From positions 186,001 to 250,000 of the forward strand of contig NZ_VOHB01000003.1 of the NCBI RefSeq assembly GCF_007859295.1: 64,000 bases of DNA, in the 5' to 3' direction. A program made the translations under genes and the position numbers. The notes under the pieces are model-generated. The model was not told where the DNA came from, ran no database searches, and saw only the letters and a list, made by a program, of their open reading frames with translations. Shown here piece after piece: positions 41,587-51,167 of this stretch. The stretch is from Planococcus sp. CPCC 101016 (GTDB lineage Bacteria > Bacillota > Bacilli > Bacillales_A > Planococcaceae). Each line of letters starts with the position of its first letter. Position 1 is the first letter of the stretch.

Positions 41587-42339
41587 TTATTTAAGGATCA
41601 AGTTCGCGTTTTCGCGCCACTTTACAACTTCTCGCGCTTCAATCTGTTTTTCAAGCTTGGCATCCCAGCCGCCAGTCATCCCATTCCAGACTCGGGCATA
41701 AAAAATATCCTGCTGCCGGTCGTATAACTGAAATTCGATGCAGGGAATAAACTCCGTATCCTGTTCGATGCAGCTGGTAATGCCCGTTACGATGACTTGA
41801 AAGCCACCTTCTTCAGAAAAAGCGATTTCTTTAGAGAGAAGCTGCTGCATCGGGGCTTTGTTCAAGCTCCCTTTTACCGGATAGCGATACAATGGAAGCT
41901 TGTCTTGCGCTTCGGGATACGCGTGATCTGCAGCGAAACGGTAGTCGTCATGGACAGCACTATAGGCGATTACAGTCGTTTCGCCTTCCATTTCTTCTTC
42001 AAAAATGCCTTTGTCCAAGTAGTCATAGCCCTTGGCCGTCAACTTATAGCCCAGCTTTTGAAGCTGAATCAACCCCGTGCGCTGCATCTTTTCAATCAAG
42101 TCACTGATGAACAGCTCTTCTACAAACAGCATGTCGGATAAAGTTGCGGCCCGGCGGATATCGGCTTCCTGAAAAGCAAGGAGCAGCATCTTCATTAAAA
42201 TGTCCATCTTTAACCGTTTGACCCGGTCAAAACCGACATCGTACAAAACAATCGGCAGCTTCCACACTTGGTCGTTAACGATGGCCACATCGGGATTTTC
42301 CGTCAACTTCAATCGCAGCTCTTCTATCAGCTTGTCCAC
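41587..42339 (-). CDS. Winged-helix-like protein paired with SF1 helicase, unknown
   Basis: 250-residue soluble protein. The central part (about 60-115: RRAATLSDMLFVEELFISDLIEKMQRTGLIQLQKLGYKLTAKGYDYL) looks like a winged helix ending in the LTxKGxxYL wing common to MarR/PadR-like folds. The C-terminal half (about 120-250) is beta-rich with FIPCIEFQLYDRQQDIFYARVW and has no recognised domain. A GTG with GGGGGT upstream lies just inside the end of the helicase gene; the gap between the two frames is four bases, so it is tightly coupled to the helicase. Unknown function; partner or adaptor of the helicase is the obvious guess. Confidence 0.75.
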   Translation of the reverse strand: MDKLIEELRLKLTENPDVAIVNDQVWKLPIVLYDVGFDRVKRLKMDILMKMLLLAFQEADIRRAATLSDMLFVEELFISDLIEKMQRTGLIQLQKLGYKLTAKGYDYLDKGIFEEEMEGETTVIAYSAVHDDYRFAADHAYPEAQDKLPLYRYPVKGSLNKAPMQQLLSKEIAFSEEGGFQVIVTGITSCIEQDTEFIPCIEFQLYDRQQDIFYARVWNGMTGGWDAKLEKQIEAREVVKWRENANLILK

Positions 42340-42343
42340 ACCT

Positions 42344-45300
42344 CTACCCCCTGCTCTTCTCTAAGGTCTTCAACCCGTTTTTCTTTTTTACAACTTCCAA
42401 TACGTGCTTGTACATCGTTCGTGTTTCCAGCTGTTTGGCGCGCTTCGTAAACATCTCAGAACTGCCGACCATCACCAGCAATTCCTTGGCGCGTGACAAC
42501 GCCACGTTCAATCGCCGGTAATCTTTCGCAAAACCGATATCGCCGTGCTTGTTATGGTTATTGCGCACCATGCTCAGAATAATGATGTCCCGTTCGCTTC
42601 CCTGGAACCGGTCAACCGTTCCTGTGCGGACAGCCAAATGCGGCAAGCGCATTTCCTGGTCGATCATCCGCTGAAGCCGCTTGACCTGTTCGCCGTAAAA
42701 GCTGATGACGCCGATGCTCTTCTGCTGGTCTTGCGGAATTCTTCCCGCCTGCTTGGCAGAACCTGCAGCTTCATTCAGTTCAAGCAATAAATCACGGATT
42801 TCCTGCAGCTCCGCTGCATTGTACAAACTCTTTCCGCCATTCATCCGCTCTTCAAAATTCGCTGCTTCGTTCGGCAGATCCAGCCACATAAGGTGATTGC
42901 TGCGCGCCACTGTAGTTGATTCGAGCAGATGGTCACGCTCCCGGTCCGAGTCCAAGATGCCGCATTGCAATTGGTCATTTTCCAGCCGGTAAAACGGCGC
43001 AATGGTTTCCATGATATCCTCGTGCATGCGGTATTGAATCGCGAGCATCGTTTTGTTCGCTGCCGGCAAGTTTTTATAAAGACGTTCAAACAACGACTCT
43101 TCCAGCAGTTTTTCCAGCTCTTTCTTTTCTTCAAAGCCATTGTCTTCATCAATCATTTTCTGCAGCGTTTCTTCCAGCGTGTCGTTGCCAAGAAGCGGCG
43201 GCAATTGATGATGATCGCCGACTAAAATGATTTTCTTGCCTTTCAGCATCGGCAGCAACAGCTCAGGAGGTGTCGCTTTGGATACTTCGTCAATGATGAC
43301 CACATCAAACTCAGGATAGTTTTCGATGAAATCTTTGCGCGCCGAAGCGACGCAAGTCGTGCCGATGACATTGGCATGCTTAATATACATTTTCCGGATT
43401 TCATCCAGATCGTGTTCATTTGCCTGCGCTAATAGATCCAGCCATTTTTTCTGTACCGATTGAAGCAAAGGCAGATTCTTCATTTCCTGTTTAAGCGATT
43501 CTTTTGTGAAGGAAAGGCTGGCAAGTTCTTTGCCTGCCCGTTCGTATTCCAGCTCGGGGTTTGATGCAAGCACTTCTTTTAAGGACGCCATTTGTTCTTT
43601 CCGGTTCCTTATTTCTGATTGGATTTTTTCGATTTCCCCATCCACTTTGATAATTTGGGCTTCATTGTTTTCCAGTAGAGCTTTCTTTTCTACGTGTTCT
43701 GCCTGAAGGTCTTTTATTCGTTTCTCCGTCTGTTCATAAAAGACTTTTTCTTTTTGCAGTTCGGCAAGCTCCGCTTTCTTTTCGTGAATTGCCGCTTCTA
43801 TATCAGCAGGAAGGTCGCCCGCATTTGGCAGTTGACGGTAGCGCTGTTCAAGCGGCGCCATTTCTTCCTGCTGTTTTTCCTGCTTCTCCAGCCATTTCTC
43901 ATCCCATACACGGTATTGCTCCTGCTGTTTCACGAGCTGTTCGCATAACCCGTTTTTCAATTGCTGGAAAGCCCGTTTCGACTCTTCCGCATATACTTCG
44001 ACCGACTTGAGCTTGGCACCTCTGCTCCACAAGTTGTTTTGCCGTCTGTACAACCCGGTTAACGCCTTTTTCAAAATAGCCGGATCGTTGCGCTGCTCGC
44101 TTTTCAGCAAGTTCCGCAACTTCTCCAAATAACTGTCGATTTCGGCAGAGGTATAGGCTTCTGTCTTGGCCAATGCCTGCTGCTTCAAATCGGTAAACGA
44201 AATCCCCGTGGGTGCCAGCATTTTCTCGATATAGGAAATTGCTGCAGTGACGAGCCGGTTGTATTCATTGAGCTTGCCCCATTCTTCCATGTTTTCGCGG
44301 TTGGCTTCCAGCCGATTGATCAAATAAGTGATGGAAGGGATTTCTTCGATCCTGTGCTCTTTCAGCACCTCCATCAGCCCGTCGATTTTCTTGATAGTGT
44401 CCATATTATTGACGGCGGCTTTCTTCTGTTCAATAATTTCCGCCATCTGATCGCGTCTCTCTACGATCGCCGCCAGGTCCTGCCGTTTCTCAGCCAAATC
44501 CTGCTCAAGCCGGCTGCGCCCAAGCCCGCGCTGCAGCAATTGAATACGCTGTTGGATCTGTTGCTGTTGTTCCTGGAACGATGCTTGGTCTTTGCTTTCA
44601 ATAAAAGCCAGATTTTTTTGGATAGAATCCTCAAGCGTCTGCACCGTTTGTTCCATTTCCCAGCTGTCACGGACAGCCTTGTCCCTTTCAATTTCAAGTG
44701 ACGACAATTTCGTCTGCTCTTTTTCAAGCAAGCTTTGAATGTGCTGCTGGTTTTCCTGCGCTTTACGTTTCTCTTCGATGGCAACAGCCAGGTTTTCGTA
44801 GACCGGCTGCAGGTTTTGGGTGGCTTGTTCATTTGCATCCAATTCAATTTTCAAGCGTGGCTCGCGCTTTCCGCGCTTGTCGTATTGAGCCGCAACTTCT
44901 TCCAGCGTATGGTCTTTCCAGTACTGGCCGACGTTTTCTTCGATGAATTTCTTTCCTTCTTCTTCAATGCTCTCGGTACGACCGACGCGAAGAATCCGGA
45001 TGTCTTTATTAGCCAAAAGGCGTCCCAGTGCATTATCAACTGCCAGATTCGATTGCGACGCGACCAATGTCCGCAAGCCTTTTTTAGCATTCTGCAGGCA
45101 AATTTCTGAAATGACCGTGGTTTTTCCGGTTCCCGGCGGCCCTTGGATGACGTACAAATCTTCTGCTGCCACAGCACCTGAAACGGCTTGCTGCTGGAAT
45201 TCGTTCAACCGGTTATGGAATACCAGCCGCTCTAAAGGTTGCAACGGTTTCACAGGCGGCTTTTCTTCAAATAAAATACGGTCAAGATTCGGATTCACCG

Positions 45301-46114
45301 CCAGGCCTTTCTCCAAATTTGCAAAGCCCTGCCGCAGCCGTCTGATTTGGCTGAGTGCCGCAAAATTGCTGAAGACGACTTCCCGCTTCTCCAGCGACAG
45401 CCCTTTTTCCCGAACCTGCTTGACCATGTGATGTTGAAGTTCCACTTCCACTGTGCGGTTCGCCGCTTTGATGACCGTTCCGGCATCTCCAGTAATACCC
45501 GCCAACTTCACTGTCAGGCCTTTGAGTGTTTTCCACTCTGTGTCTTTCATTTGGCAACCTGCTAAAGTAATTCGGCTGAAATCATGGCTGAACGCTAATT
45601 TGGAATAGCCCGTTTTGATGTCCGGAATATCCATGCCGCGCTCCTGAATCTTCAAATACCCTTCCCAGCTGCCGATCCGCTTTTTAACGTAATCCGTGCT
45701 TTCCTTTGCCGGCGTCATCCGGTTGATAAGATTAATCAACGAGACAGGAGCCGGATTACGAGAAGGATCGAACATCAAATATTCCTCGCGCTGCCAGTTG
45801 GTTCCGAGTGCCTGATAGGATTTCCTGACTGTCAGGTTGGTGATCAACAAATTATGATTCGTGAAGACTCCGTGCAGGACGATCGATCCCTCTATGTTTT
45901 TTGCTGTCAAACGGTCCGTTTCCGCTTTGTCGAAAATCAGCGCAACGGAAAGCTCGCCATCTGCATTGGACGGATAGCGCTCGATAAATACCTTAAAGGC
46001 TTTGTCCACAACAAAAAACGAGCGTTCGCTGATGCCGAACCCTCCCATTTTTTCTATGGCTGTCTTGGTTAATCGTATGGACGTTTTGTATATTGCTGTA
46101 TGTGCTTTAACCAT
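42344..46114 (-). CDS. Large superfamily 1 helicase (AAA_11/AAA_12, Upf1/DNA2-like)
   Basis: 1,256 residues. N-terminal region (about 1-300) unassigned; helicase motif I GPPGTGKTT (about 325-333); a very long coiled-coil insert (about 420-900, EKEQTKLSSLEIERDK and similar); motif II IIDEVSK (about 940), III GDHHQLPP (about 967), IV/QYRMHE (about 1029), V VDRFQGSERD (about 1168) and VI RRLNVALSRAKELL (about 1200). All catalytic motifs are intact, so an active ATP-dependent RNA or DNA helicase of the Upf1/DNA2 class is expected. The insert splits the ATPase core as in SMC/Rad50-like designs. ATG behind AGGTGAT. Possible defence or RNA/DNA surveillance role; unproven. Confidence 0.88.
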   Translation of the reverse strand: MVKAHTAIYKTSIRLTKTAIEKMGGFGISERSFFVVDKAFKVFIERYPSNADGELSVALIFDKAETDRLTAKNIEGSIVLHGVFTNHNLLITNLTVRKSYQALGTNWQREEYLMFDPSRNPAPVSLINLINRMTPAKESTDYVKKRIGSWEGYLKIQERGMDIPDIKTGYSKLAFSHDFSRITLAGCQMKDTEWKTLKGLTVKLAGITGDAGTVIKAANRTVEVELQHHMVKQVREKGLSLEKREVVFSNFAALSQIRRLRQGFANLEKGLAVNPNLDRILFEEKPPVKPLQPLERLVFHNRLNEFQQQAVSGAVAAEDLYVIQGPPGTGKTTVISEICLQNAKKGLRTLVASQSNLAVDNALGRLLANKDIRILRVGRTESIEEEGKKFIEENVGQYWKDHTLEEVAAQYDKRGKREPRLKIELDANEQATQNLQPVYENLAVAIEEKRKAQENQQHIQSLLEKEQTKLSSLEIERDKAVRDSWEMEQTVQTLEDSIQKNLAFIESKDQASFQEQQQQIQQRIQLLQRGLGRSRLEQDLAEKRQDLAAIVERRDQMAEIIEQKKAAVNNMDTIKKIDGLMEVLKEHRIEEIPSITYLINRLEANRENMEEWGKLNEYNRLVTAAISYIEKMLAPTGISFTDLKQQALAKTEAYTSAEIDSYLEKLRNLLKSEQRNDPAILKKALTGLYRRQNNLWSRGAKLKSVEVYAEESKRAFQQLKNGLCEQLVKQQEQYRVWDEKWLEKQEKQQEEMAPLEQRYRQLPNAGDLPADIEAAIHEKKAELAELQKEKVFYEQTEKRIKDLQAEHVEKKALLENNEAQIIKVDGEIEKIQSEIRNRKEQMASLKEVLASNPELEYERAGKELASLSFTKESLKQEMKNLPLLQSVQKKWLDLLAQANEHDLDEIRKMYIKHANVIGTTCVASARKDFIENYPEFDVVIIDEVSKATPPELLLPMLKGKKIILVGDHHQLPPLLGNDTLEETLQKMIDEDNGFEEKKELEKLLEESLFERLYKNLPAANKTMLAIQYRMHEDIMETIAPFYRLENDQLQCGILDSDRERDHLLESTTVARSNHLMWLDLPNEAANFEERMNGGKSLYNAAELQEIRDLLLELNEAAGSAKQAGRIPQDQQKSIGVISFYGEQVKRLQRMIDQEMRLPHLAVRTGTVDRFQGSERDIIILSMVRNNHNKHGDIGFAKDYRRLNVALSRAKELLVMVGSSEMFTKRAKQLETRTMYKHVLEVVKKKNGLKTLEKSRG

Positions 46115-46502
46115 CTAATCACCTGTTCTTTTTAAAGCTGAAGAAATTTCCCGAAGAATCGTTCCTGCTGATCCATTTTCCTATAATCATATCATCAATT
46201 AGTCGAAATAAGATCGAAAAGTTACGAATTAATACGAATATATGTTCGATTAATTTTTATAGCGACATAATTAGGCAGATGGAATAGTTAAATGATGGAA
46301 AGAAACAATGAGCTCAAACCGGTTTCTTAATGTTCCAGCGCTCGCTTTCCGCGAGACAATCTTTGCAACGCCACAGTATAGCGATGCAGGAGCGGTGGGC
46401 TTGCCTATCGCCACCTTTCGCTCTTCCTTAATTAATCAGTAGAATGGTTTCTGAACCAGAGTGGGTATACTATACTAAACAAAAATCGGGAGGTTATGGA
46501 TC
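46115..46502. other. Intergenic region with degenerate GC-rich repeat-like segment
   Basis: 388 bases with no gene. The first 150 bases are AT-rich and likely carry the helicase promoter. At about 46330-46425 a more GC-rich stretch (AGCGCTCGCTTTCCGCGAG, then TAGCGATGCAGGAGCGGTGG) resembles the intergenic repeat style seen in Bacillaceae genomes. It has no open frame. I cannot confirm that it is repeated from this window alone. Confidence 0.4.
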
Positions 46503-46985
46503 ATGGCACACTCAACCAATAAGAGAATCGATTCCGCTTCGAGAGTCATTATGGCAACACCAAAAGCAATTTATGATGCATTTCTCAACCCGGAAGCCTT
46601 AGCATCGTGGCTTCCCCCTACCGGAATGTCAGCCACTATTGATAAGTTTGATCCTTACGAAGGCGGATCTTATAAAATCACGCTCACGTATGATTCCCTT
46701 GATTCAAATCTTGGGAAGACTTTGGACCATACGGATGTATCTCAAGGGACGTTTTCAAAGCTGGTTTCCGACACCAAAATTGTGCTGGCAGGCCAATTTG
46801 ATTCTGAAGACCCTGCGTTTGCTGGCGAGATGATTCAGACATGGTATTTGGAGGCTGTTTTGGAAGGAACGAAGGTTACCATCGTTTGCGAAAATGTTCC
46901 TGAAGGGATACGGAAGGAAGATCATGACGCCGGTTTGAATTCCACCCTTGAAAATCTTGCTTTGTTTACTGAAAACGGGGTGTGA
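46503..46985 (+). CDS. AHSA1/SRPBCC (START-like) domain protein
   Basis: 160 residues, single SRPBCC/AHSA1 domain: SRVIMATPKAIYDAFLNPEALASWLPP at the N-terminus, FDPYEGGSYKITLTY, and WYLEAVLEGTKVTIVCENVPEGI in the C-terminal half, ending with the long helix that closes the hydrophobic cavity. Such stand-alone proteins bind hydrophobic ligands or act as stress proteins; the ligand is unknown. CGGGAGG lies nine bases before the ATG. Single gene. Confidence 0.85.
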   Translation: MAHSTNKRIDSASRVIMATPKAIYDAFLNPEALASWLPPTGMSATIDKFDPYEGGSYKITLTYDSLDSNLGKTLDHTDVSQGTFSKLVSDTKIVLAGQFDSEDPAFAGEMIQTWYLEAVLEGTKVTIVCENVPEGIRKEDHDAGLNSTLENLALFTENGV

Positions 46986-47218
46986 AAACTCGAAAAAAGG
47001 AGAGTACTTTTTCAATAGGGTAATTTTGAGTGATGACTAGAAATTTTATAGGATGATCAAATTTCGTAAACCAGTAATATGGTTAAGCTCTCCTCCATTT
47101 CTAGCGTGATTGTAATCAGATTTTTGTACACTGATTCTTCGAACTATTTATAATAGAAGAAGGAGACCCGTTCTTTACGCATAGGTTTTCTGCAAATCCA
47201 CTGACAAGGGGAATCGAT

Positions 47219-48670
47219 ATGGAAAAAACCGCTTTTGAACTAGAAGAAACGACCATCAGTAAAATCCAGCAAGCCTTTGAAACCGGCAAGCTGACAACAG
47301 TGGAACTGGTCCAGGCCTACCTGGAACGGATCGAACAATTCGATAAGAATGGACCGAAGATCAATTCCGTTCTATCACTCAATCCGGATGCCTTAAAAAT
47401 TGCAGCTGAACTTGATGAAATGCGCGGGCAGGAAGGCCAGGGACCGCTTTACGGAATCCCGGTTTTATTGAAAGATAATATTGATACGATCGATTCCATG
47501 CCGACGACCGCGGGAACCATCGCATTGCAGGAGAATTATGCGAAAGAAGATGCGTTTGTGGCAGCCCAGCTGCGAAACGCCGGCGCGCTTATTCTCGGCA
47601 AAGTCAATATGAGCGAATGGGCATATTTTATGGAAAAAGATGCACCGAGCGGCTTCAGCAACCTCGGCGGCCAAGTACTGAATCCTTACGGCGTCGATGT
47701 CTTCGAACCTGGCAGCGTTGGCGGTTCGAGTTCGGGAACCGGTGCAGCCATTGCTTCGAATTTTGCCGTTGTCGGTATCGGCACAGAAACGTCCGGTTCA
47801 ATCTTAAGCCCATCGAGCGCTAACTCTCTGGTGGGAATCAAACCGACTGTCGGCTTGATCAGCCGCACCGGCATCATCCCGATTGCAGAAAGCCAGGACA
47901 CGGCTGGACCGATGGCGCGGACGGTGGCGGATGCAGCCCTTACGCTTGGCGTTTTGACGAACGTCGATGACCGGGATCCAGCCACTTCCGCCAATGAAAC
48001 GAAAGCACTTTCAGATTATACGCAGCATCTGAAAATTGACGGGTTGAAAGGTGCACGGATCGGCGTTGACCGCTCCCTCTTAAGTGAAACTGGAAAAGAA
48101 GAACGCGTAGTGATCGAGCAGGCGATTGAAGAACTGGCTGCGCTGGGCGCGGTCATTGAAAATGTGGAAATGCCGAAGACAGAATTTGATTCAGAAGTGC
48201 TTTGGTATGAGTTCAAGCGTGGAGTCAATCAGTATTTAAGCAAAGTTTCAAGCGATGTTCCGGTGAAATCACTGGAAGAGGTCATTGCATTCAATAAGGA
48301 ACATCCGGAACTGCGGATGAAGTTCGGCCAATCGGAACTGGAAAAGTCACAGGCGCTCAGTGAGGATTCGCACGACCCAACCTACCTCTTACACCGGGAA
48401 ACGGACATTCGGAATTCCCGCAGTGAAGGAATCGATGCTATCATGGCCAAGCACAATCTGGATGCTTTGCTTTCAGAAAACAACCGAGGAGCTGCCCAAC
48501 CAGCAAAAGCAGGATACCCTTCCATCACTGTACCCGCTGGCTACACAAGCACAGGCCAGCCTGTCGGAGTGACATTCTCGGCGAAAGCTTACAGTGAACC
48601 TAGATTAATTGAACTGGCTTATGCTTACGAGCAAGCGACAAACAAACGAAAAGCTCCTCAATTCGATTGA
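47219..48670 (+). CDS. Amidase (amidase signature family)
   Basis: 483 residues with an intact amidase-signature Ser-cisSer-Lys triad: Lys in LLKDNIDT (near 83), cis-Ser in GGSSSGTGAAIASNF (near 162) and nucleophile Ser in GTETSGSILSPSS (near 188). It hydrolyses an amide C-N bond; the family includes GatA, but the lack of gatB/gatC neighbours and the divergent C-terminus point to a stand-alone amidase. AAGGGGA precedes the ATG. Substrate unknown. A 22-bp perfect terminator stem follows. Confidence 0.92.
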   Translation: MEKTAFELEETTISKIQQAFETGKLTTVELVQAYLERIEQFDKNGPKINSVLSLNPDALKIAAELDEMRGQEGQGPLYGIPVLLKDNIDTIDSMPTTAGTIALQENYAKEDAFVAAQLRNAGALILGKVNMSEWAYFMEKDAPSGFSNLGGQVLNPYGVDVFEPGSVGGSSSGTGAAIASNFAVVGIGTETSGSILSPSSANSLVGIKPTVGLISRTGIIPIAESQDTAGPMARTVADAALTLGVLTNVDDRDPATSANETKALSDYTQHLKIDGLKGARIGVDRSLLSETGKEERVVIEQAIEELAALGAVIENVEMPKTEFDSEVLWYEFKRGVNQYLSKVSSDVPVKSLEEVIAFNKEHPELRMKFGQSELEKSQALSEDSHDPTYLLHRETDIRNSRSEGIDAIMAKHNLDALLSENNRGAAQPAKAGYPSITVPAGYTSTGQPVGVTFSAKAYSEPRLIELAYAYEQATNKRKAPQFD

Positions 48671-48695
48671 AAAACTAATTGCATGCGCTTTTTTG

Positions 48696-48755
48696 TGAAC
48701 CGGACTTCCCTCATTGGCAGATACAACCAATGAGGGAAGTCCGGTTCATTTTTTT
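48696..48755 (+). terminator. Strong terminator with a perfect 22-bp stem
   Basis: TGAACCGGACTTCCCTCATTGG pairs perfectly with CCAATGAGGGAAGTCCGGTTCA; the loop is nine bases and seven T follow. T-rich sequence on the other strand too. Confidence 0.9.
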
Positions 48756-48883
48756 GTTGATTTTTAATAAAAACGAAATTATACCTGGAGAGCGAAAAAA
48801 CGATTGTAACCATGTACTCACCCATAACACTATCGTTCCGCATCCTTTTCTTCACTTAAAAAGTTAGACAAACACCGATAATT

Positions 48884-48909
48884 GTTTAATGACATGTCTT
48901 ACAGGAAAT
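48884..48909 (+). promoter_or_regulatory. Possible SigB-type promoter before the AI-2E permease gene
   Basis: GTTTAA, 14 bases, GGAAAT: exact -35 match and 4/6 in the -10 to the SigB consensus. Tentative. Confidence 0.3.
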
Positions 48910-48969
48910 AAGGGAATAAAGGCCGGTTCTGCAATTTGAGGCCGCCGCAAACGAGGAGGTGGACGACGC

Positions 48970-50052
48970 ATGCCGAAAACAAAATGGTTCCTATTCCTGT
49001 ACAGCGTTGTTCTCATTCTGATCATCCTGTATTTGGCGGCCCGTATGCCGTTTCTTCTTTATCCATTCCGCGTCATCTTCTCGACCATCGCACCGACCGT
49101 CATTGTCGGAGGAATCCTCTATTACATATTCCGGCCGCTCGTCTCGTTGCTGGAAAAACGAATGGGCCGCATAACCGCTATTCTTTCGATCTTTTTCATT
49201 TTCACCATTGTCATCTTCTTTCTCGGAACTTGGCTGGCACCGTTATTGGCCAGCCAAATCATGACACTGGTCAATAATTTCCCGTACATTGTGGCACAGG
49301 CCCAGAACTGGATTGATATGGCTCTGGAAAGCGAGTGGTGGCAATACATTGAAGAACAGAATGTGATGCCTGCCCTTCAGCCATCGACATTGACGGATAA
49401 TTTCACTGAACGGTTCTCAGGAGCAGGCAGCAGCGTCCTCAGTTTTCTCGGAAGCTTTCTCAGCATAGTATCCAAACTGGTCATCGTGCCATTCGTTCTA
49501 TTCTTCCTGTTGAAAGATGGCGAGCGTTTGCCCGACAGATTTCTGAAGATCCTGCCGCAAGATTCACGTGAAGAAGGCCGGAAAATCCTGCAGGACATGG
49601 ATGAAAATTTGAGTGCCTATATTCAGGGACAAGCAATTGTCAGCCTGTTCGTCGGGGTTCTCAGTTTGATCGCCTATATGCTGCTTGGGCTGGAATACGC
49701 CGTCATTCTTGCATTCGTTTCCATGTTTACCAACCTGATTCCGTTTCTTGGACCATTTATCGGGGCTGTACCGGTTTTGATTGTAGCCTTTTTCCAGGAG
49801 CCGATTTTGGCGTTTTGGACTGCTGTTGCTATCCTCATCATTCAGCAGTTAGAGAGCAATCTCATCTCGCCGAACGTCATGGGACATAAACTTGAAGTGC
49901 ATCCAGTGACCATCATATTTCTTCTCTATATCGGGGCAAGTTTTGCCGGAATCATCGGCATGATCCTGGTCATTCCTATCTACGCGGTAGGCAAGGCCAT
50001 CGTACAGAATGTGTATCGCCTTGTCCGGCTGAAGTTTCCAGCGTTGCGCTGA
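48970..50052 (+). CDS. AI-2E family transporter (PF01594)
   Basis: 360-residue membrane protein with the AI-2E family layout: two N-terminal helices, one more near 70-92, an extracellular amphipathic stretch (about 93-150), then a C-terminal bundle with PFVLFFLLKDGERL, SAYIQGQAIVSLFVG, FTNLIPFLGPFIGAVP and ESNLISPNVMGHKLEVHP, the classic signature. Despite the name most members are antiporters or have unknown substrates. GAGGAGGTGG precedes the ATG. Single gene. Confidence 0.92.
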   Translation: MPKTKWFLFLYSVVLILIILYLAARMPFLLYPFRVIFSTIAPTVIVGGILYYIFRPLVSLLEKRMGRITAILSIFFIFTIVIFFLGTWLAPLLASQIMTLVNNFPYIVAQAQNWIDMALESEWWQYIEEQNVMPALQPSTLTDNFTERFSGAGSSVLSFLGSFLSIVSKLVIVPFVLFFLLKDGERLPDRFLKILPQDSREEGRKILQDMDENLSAYIQGQAIVSLFVGVLSLIAYMLLGLEYAVILAFVSMFTNLIPFLGPFIGAVPVLIVAFFQEPILAFWTAVAILIIQQLESNLISPNVMGHKLEVHPVTIIFLLYIGASFAGIIGMILVIPIYAVGKAIVQNVYRLVRLKFPALR

Positions 50053-50085
50053 ATAACCAAAGAGCGCAATAAATGAAGACGTACA

Positions 50086-50119
50086 AAGACCGCTGATTCT
50101 CACAAGAACCAGCGGTCTT
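50086..50119. terminator. Hairpin between convergent genes
   Basis: AAGACCGCTG ... CAGCGGTCTT, perfect 10-bp stem with a short T run on either strand. Likely a weak bidirectional terminator. Confidence 0.6.
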
Positions 50120-50183
50120 AGTATACTTGCATGTTGATAGTACCTATCTCAAAATCATAGCTTAACTGAAGTTAACAGTTTTA

Positions 50184-51167
50184 TCAAAGCCCTGTTGCAT
50201 CTACGCCATAAGTAGCATCAGCATTACTGAAACCTTCAAACTCCAATTGTTCGATCAACCCGGATCTTGAAAAAGAACTGTAATCCAAATAGTTCTCAGC
50301 CATTTTCACTGCCTGTTCTTTCCAATCTGCGTTGATCTGTTCTGCTGCATAGGCAGCATCGGCGTTACTGAAACCTTCAAACTCCAATTGCTCAATTAAT
50401 CCGCTCTTTGAAAAAGGAGTATAGTCCAGATAGTTCTCAGCCGTTTTGACTGCTTGCTCGCTCCAATCTACACTGATTTGTTCTACTGCATAAGCAGCAT
50501 CGGCATTACTGAAACCTTCAAATTCTAATTGCTCGATTAATCCGCTCTTTGAAAAAGCAGTATAATCCAAGTAATTCTCAGCCACTCCTACCGCTTGTTG
50601 CTGTGAAGCTGTTCCTGCATTTTCTGCCGCCTTAGCTTCTGCTTCTTCTGCCGCTTTCGCTTCTGCTTCTTCTGCCGCTTTCGCTTCCGCTTCTTCTGCT
50701 GCTTTCGCTTCCGCTTCCTCTGCTGCTTTCGCTTCCGCTTCTTCTGCTGCTTTAGCTTCCGCTTCCTCTGCCGCTTTAGCTTCTGCTTCCTCTGTCGCTT
50801 TCACTTCCGCTTCCTCTGCTGCTTTCGCTTCCGCTTCCTCTGCTGCTTTCGCTTCCGCTTCCTCTGCCGCTTTAGCTTCCGCTTCTTCTGCCGCTTTAGC
50901 TTCCGCTTCCGCTTCTTCCACTGCTTGTTGATCAGTCTCTTCCTCAGCTTCGACTTGCTCGACACCGGCTACTTTTTCTTCTACGGGATCTAGCGTTATT
51001 CCGAATAAAATAAAAAATGCTACTATTGCAGAACCAAAATACATGGCTGCTTTCTTTCTATTCCTTTTGGCTGCTGGCATCCACCTCAAAACAAGACTGG
51101 GCTTAATCAACCCTACAACCAGTGCCACAATCGACAAGAGAAATAGCAGCAAAAACAAATTTTCCAT
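50184..51167 (-). CDS. Membrane-anchored Ltp-repeat protein (superinfection-exclusion-like domain)
   Basis: 327 residues: two N-terminal hydrophobic helices (about 4-22 and 40-58), a long Ala/Glu/Lys helix made of eleven 8-residue repeats (AEEAEAKA, residues 93-180), and three Ltp (PF07553) repeats (about 193-327, each AENYLDY.. FS.SGLIEQLEFEGFSNADA). The last repeat is cut short (ATYGVDATGL). Ltp proteins from phages such as TP-J34 are surface lipoproteins that block phage DNA injection. There is no cysteine at all, hence no lipobox; this one should be held by its two helices with the A/E/K rod as a stalk. ATG after AAAGGGGG. A role against phage is an inference. Confidence 0.85.
   Translation of the reverse strand: MENLFLLLFLLSIVALVVGLIKPSLVLRWMPAAKRNRKKAAMYFGSAIVAFFILFGITLDPVEEKVAGVEQVEAEEETDQQAVEEAEAEAKAAEEAEAKAAEEAEAKAAEEAEAKAAEEAEVKATEEAEAKAAEEAEAKAAEEAEAKAAEEAEAKAAEEAEAKAAEEAEAKAAEEAEAKAAENAGTASQQQAVGVAENYLDYTAFSKSGLIEQLEFEGFSNADAAYAVEQISVDWSEQAVKTAENYLDYTPFSKSGLIEQLEFEGFSNADAAYAAEQINADWKEQAVKMAENYLDYSSFSRSGLIEQLEFEGFSNADATYGVDATGL
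50628..50891. repeat. 24-bp in-frame coding repeat
   Basis: Eleven consecutive 24-base units encoding AEEAEAKA (one EVKA and one TEEA variant). The DNA units differ mostly at third positions (GCT/GCC, TCT/TCC on the plus strand), so copy number may vary by slippage or recombination. Confidence 0.85.

Noticed and set aside
48658-48867. Small opposed frames (about 60 codons) over the 22-bp terminator stem
   Set aside because: They read through the terminator palindrome and have no ribosome sites.
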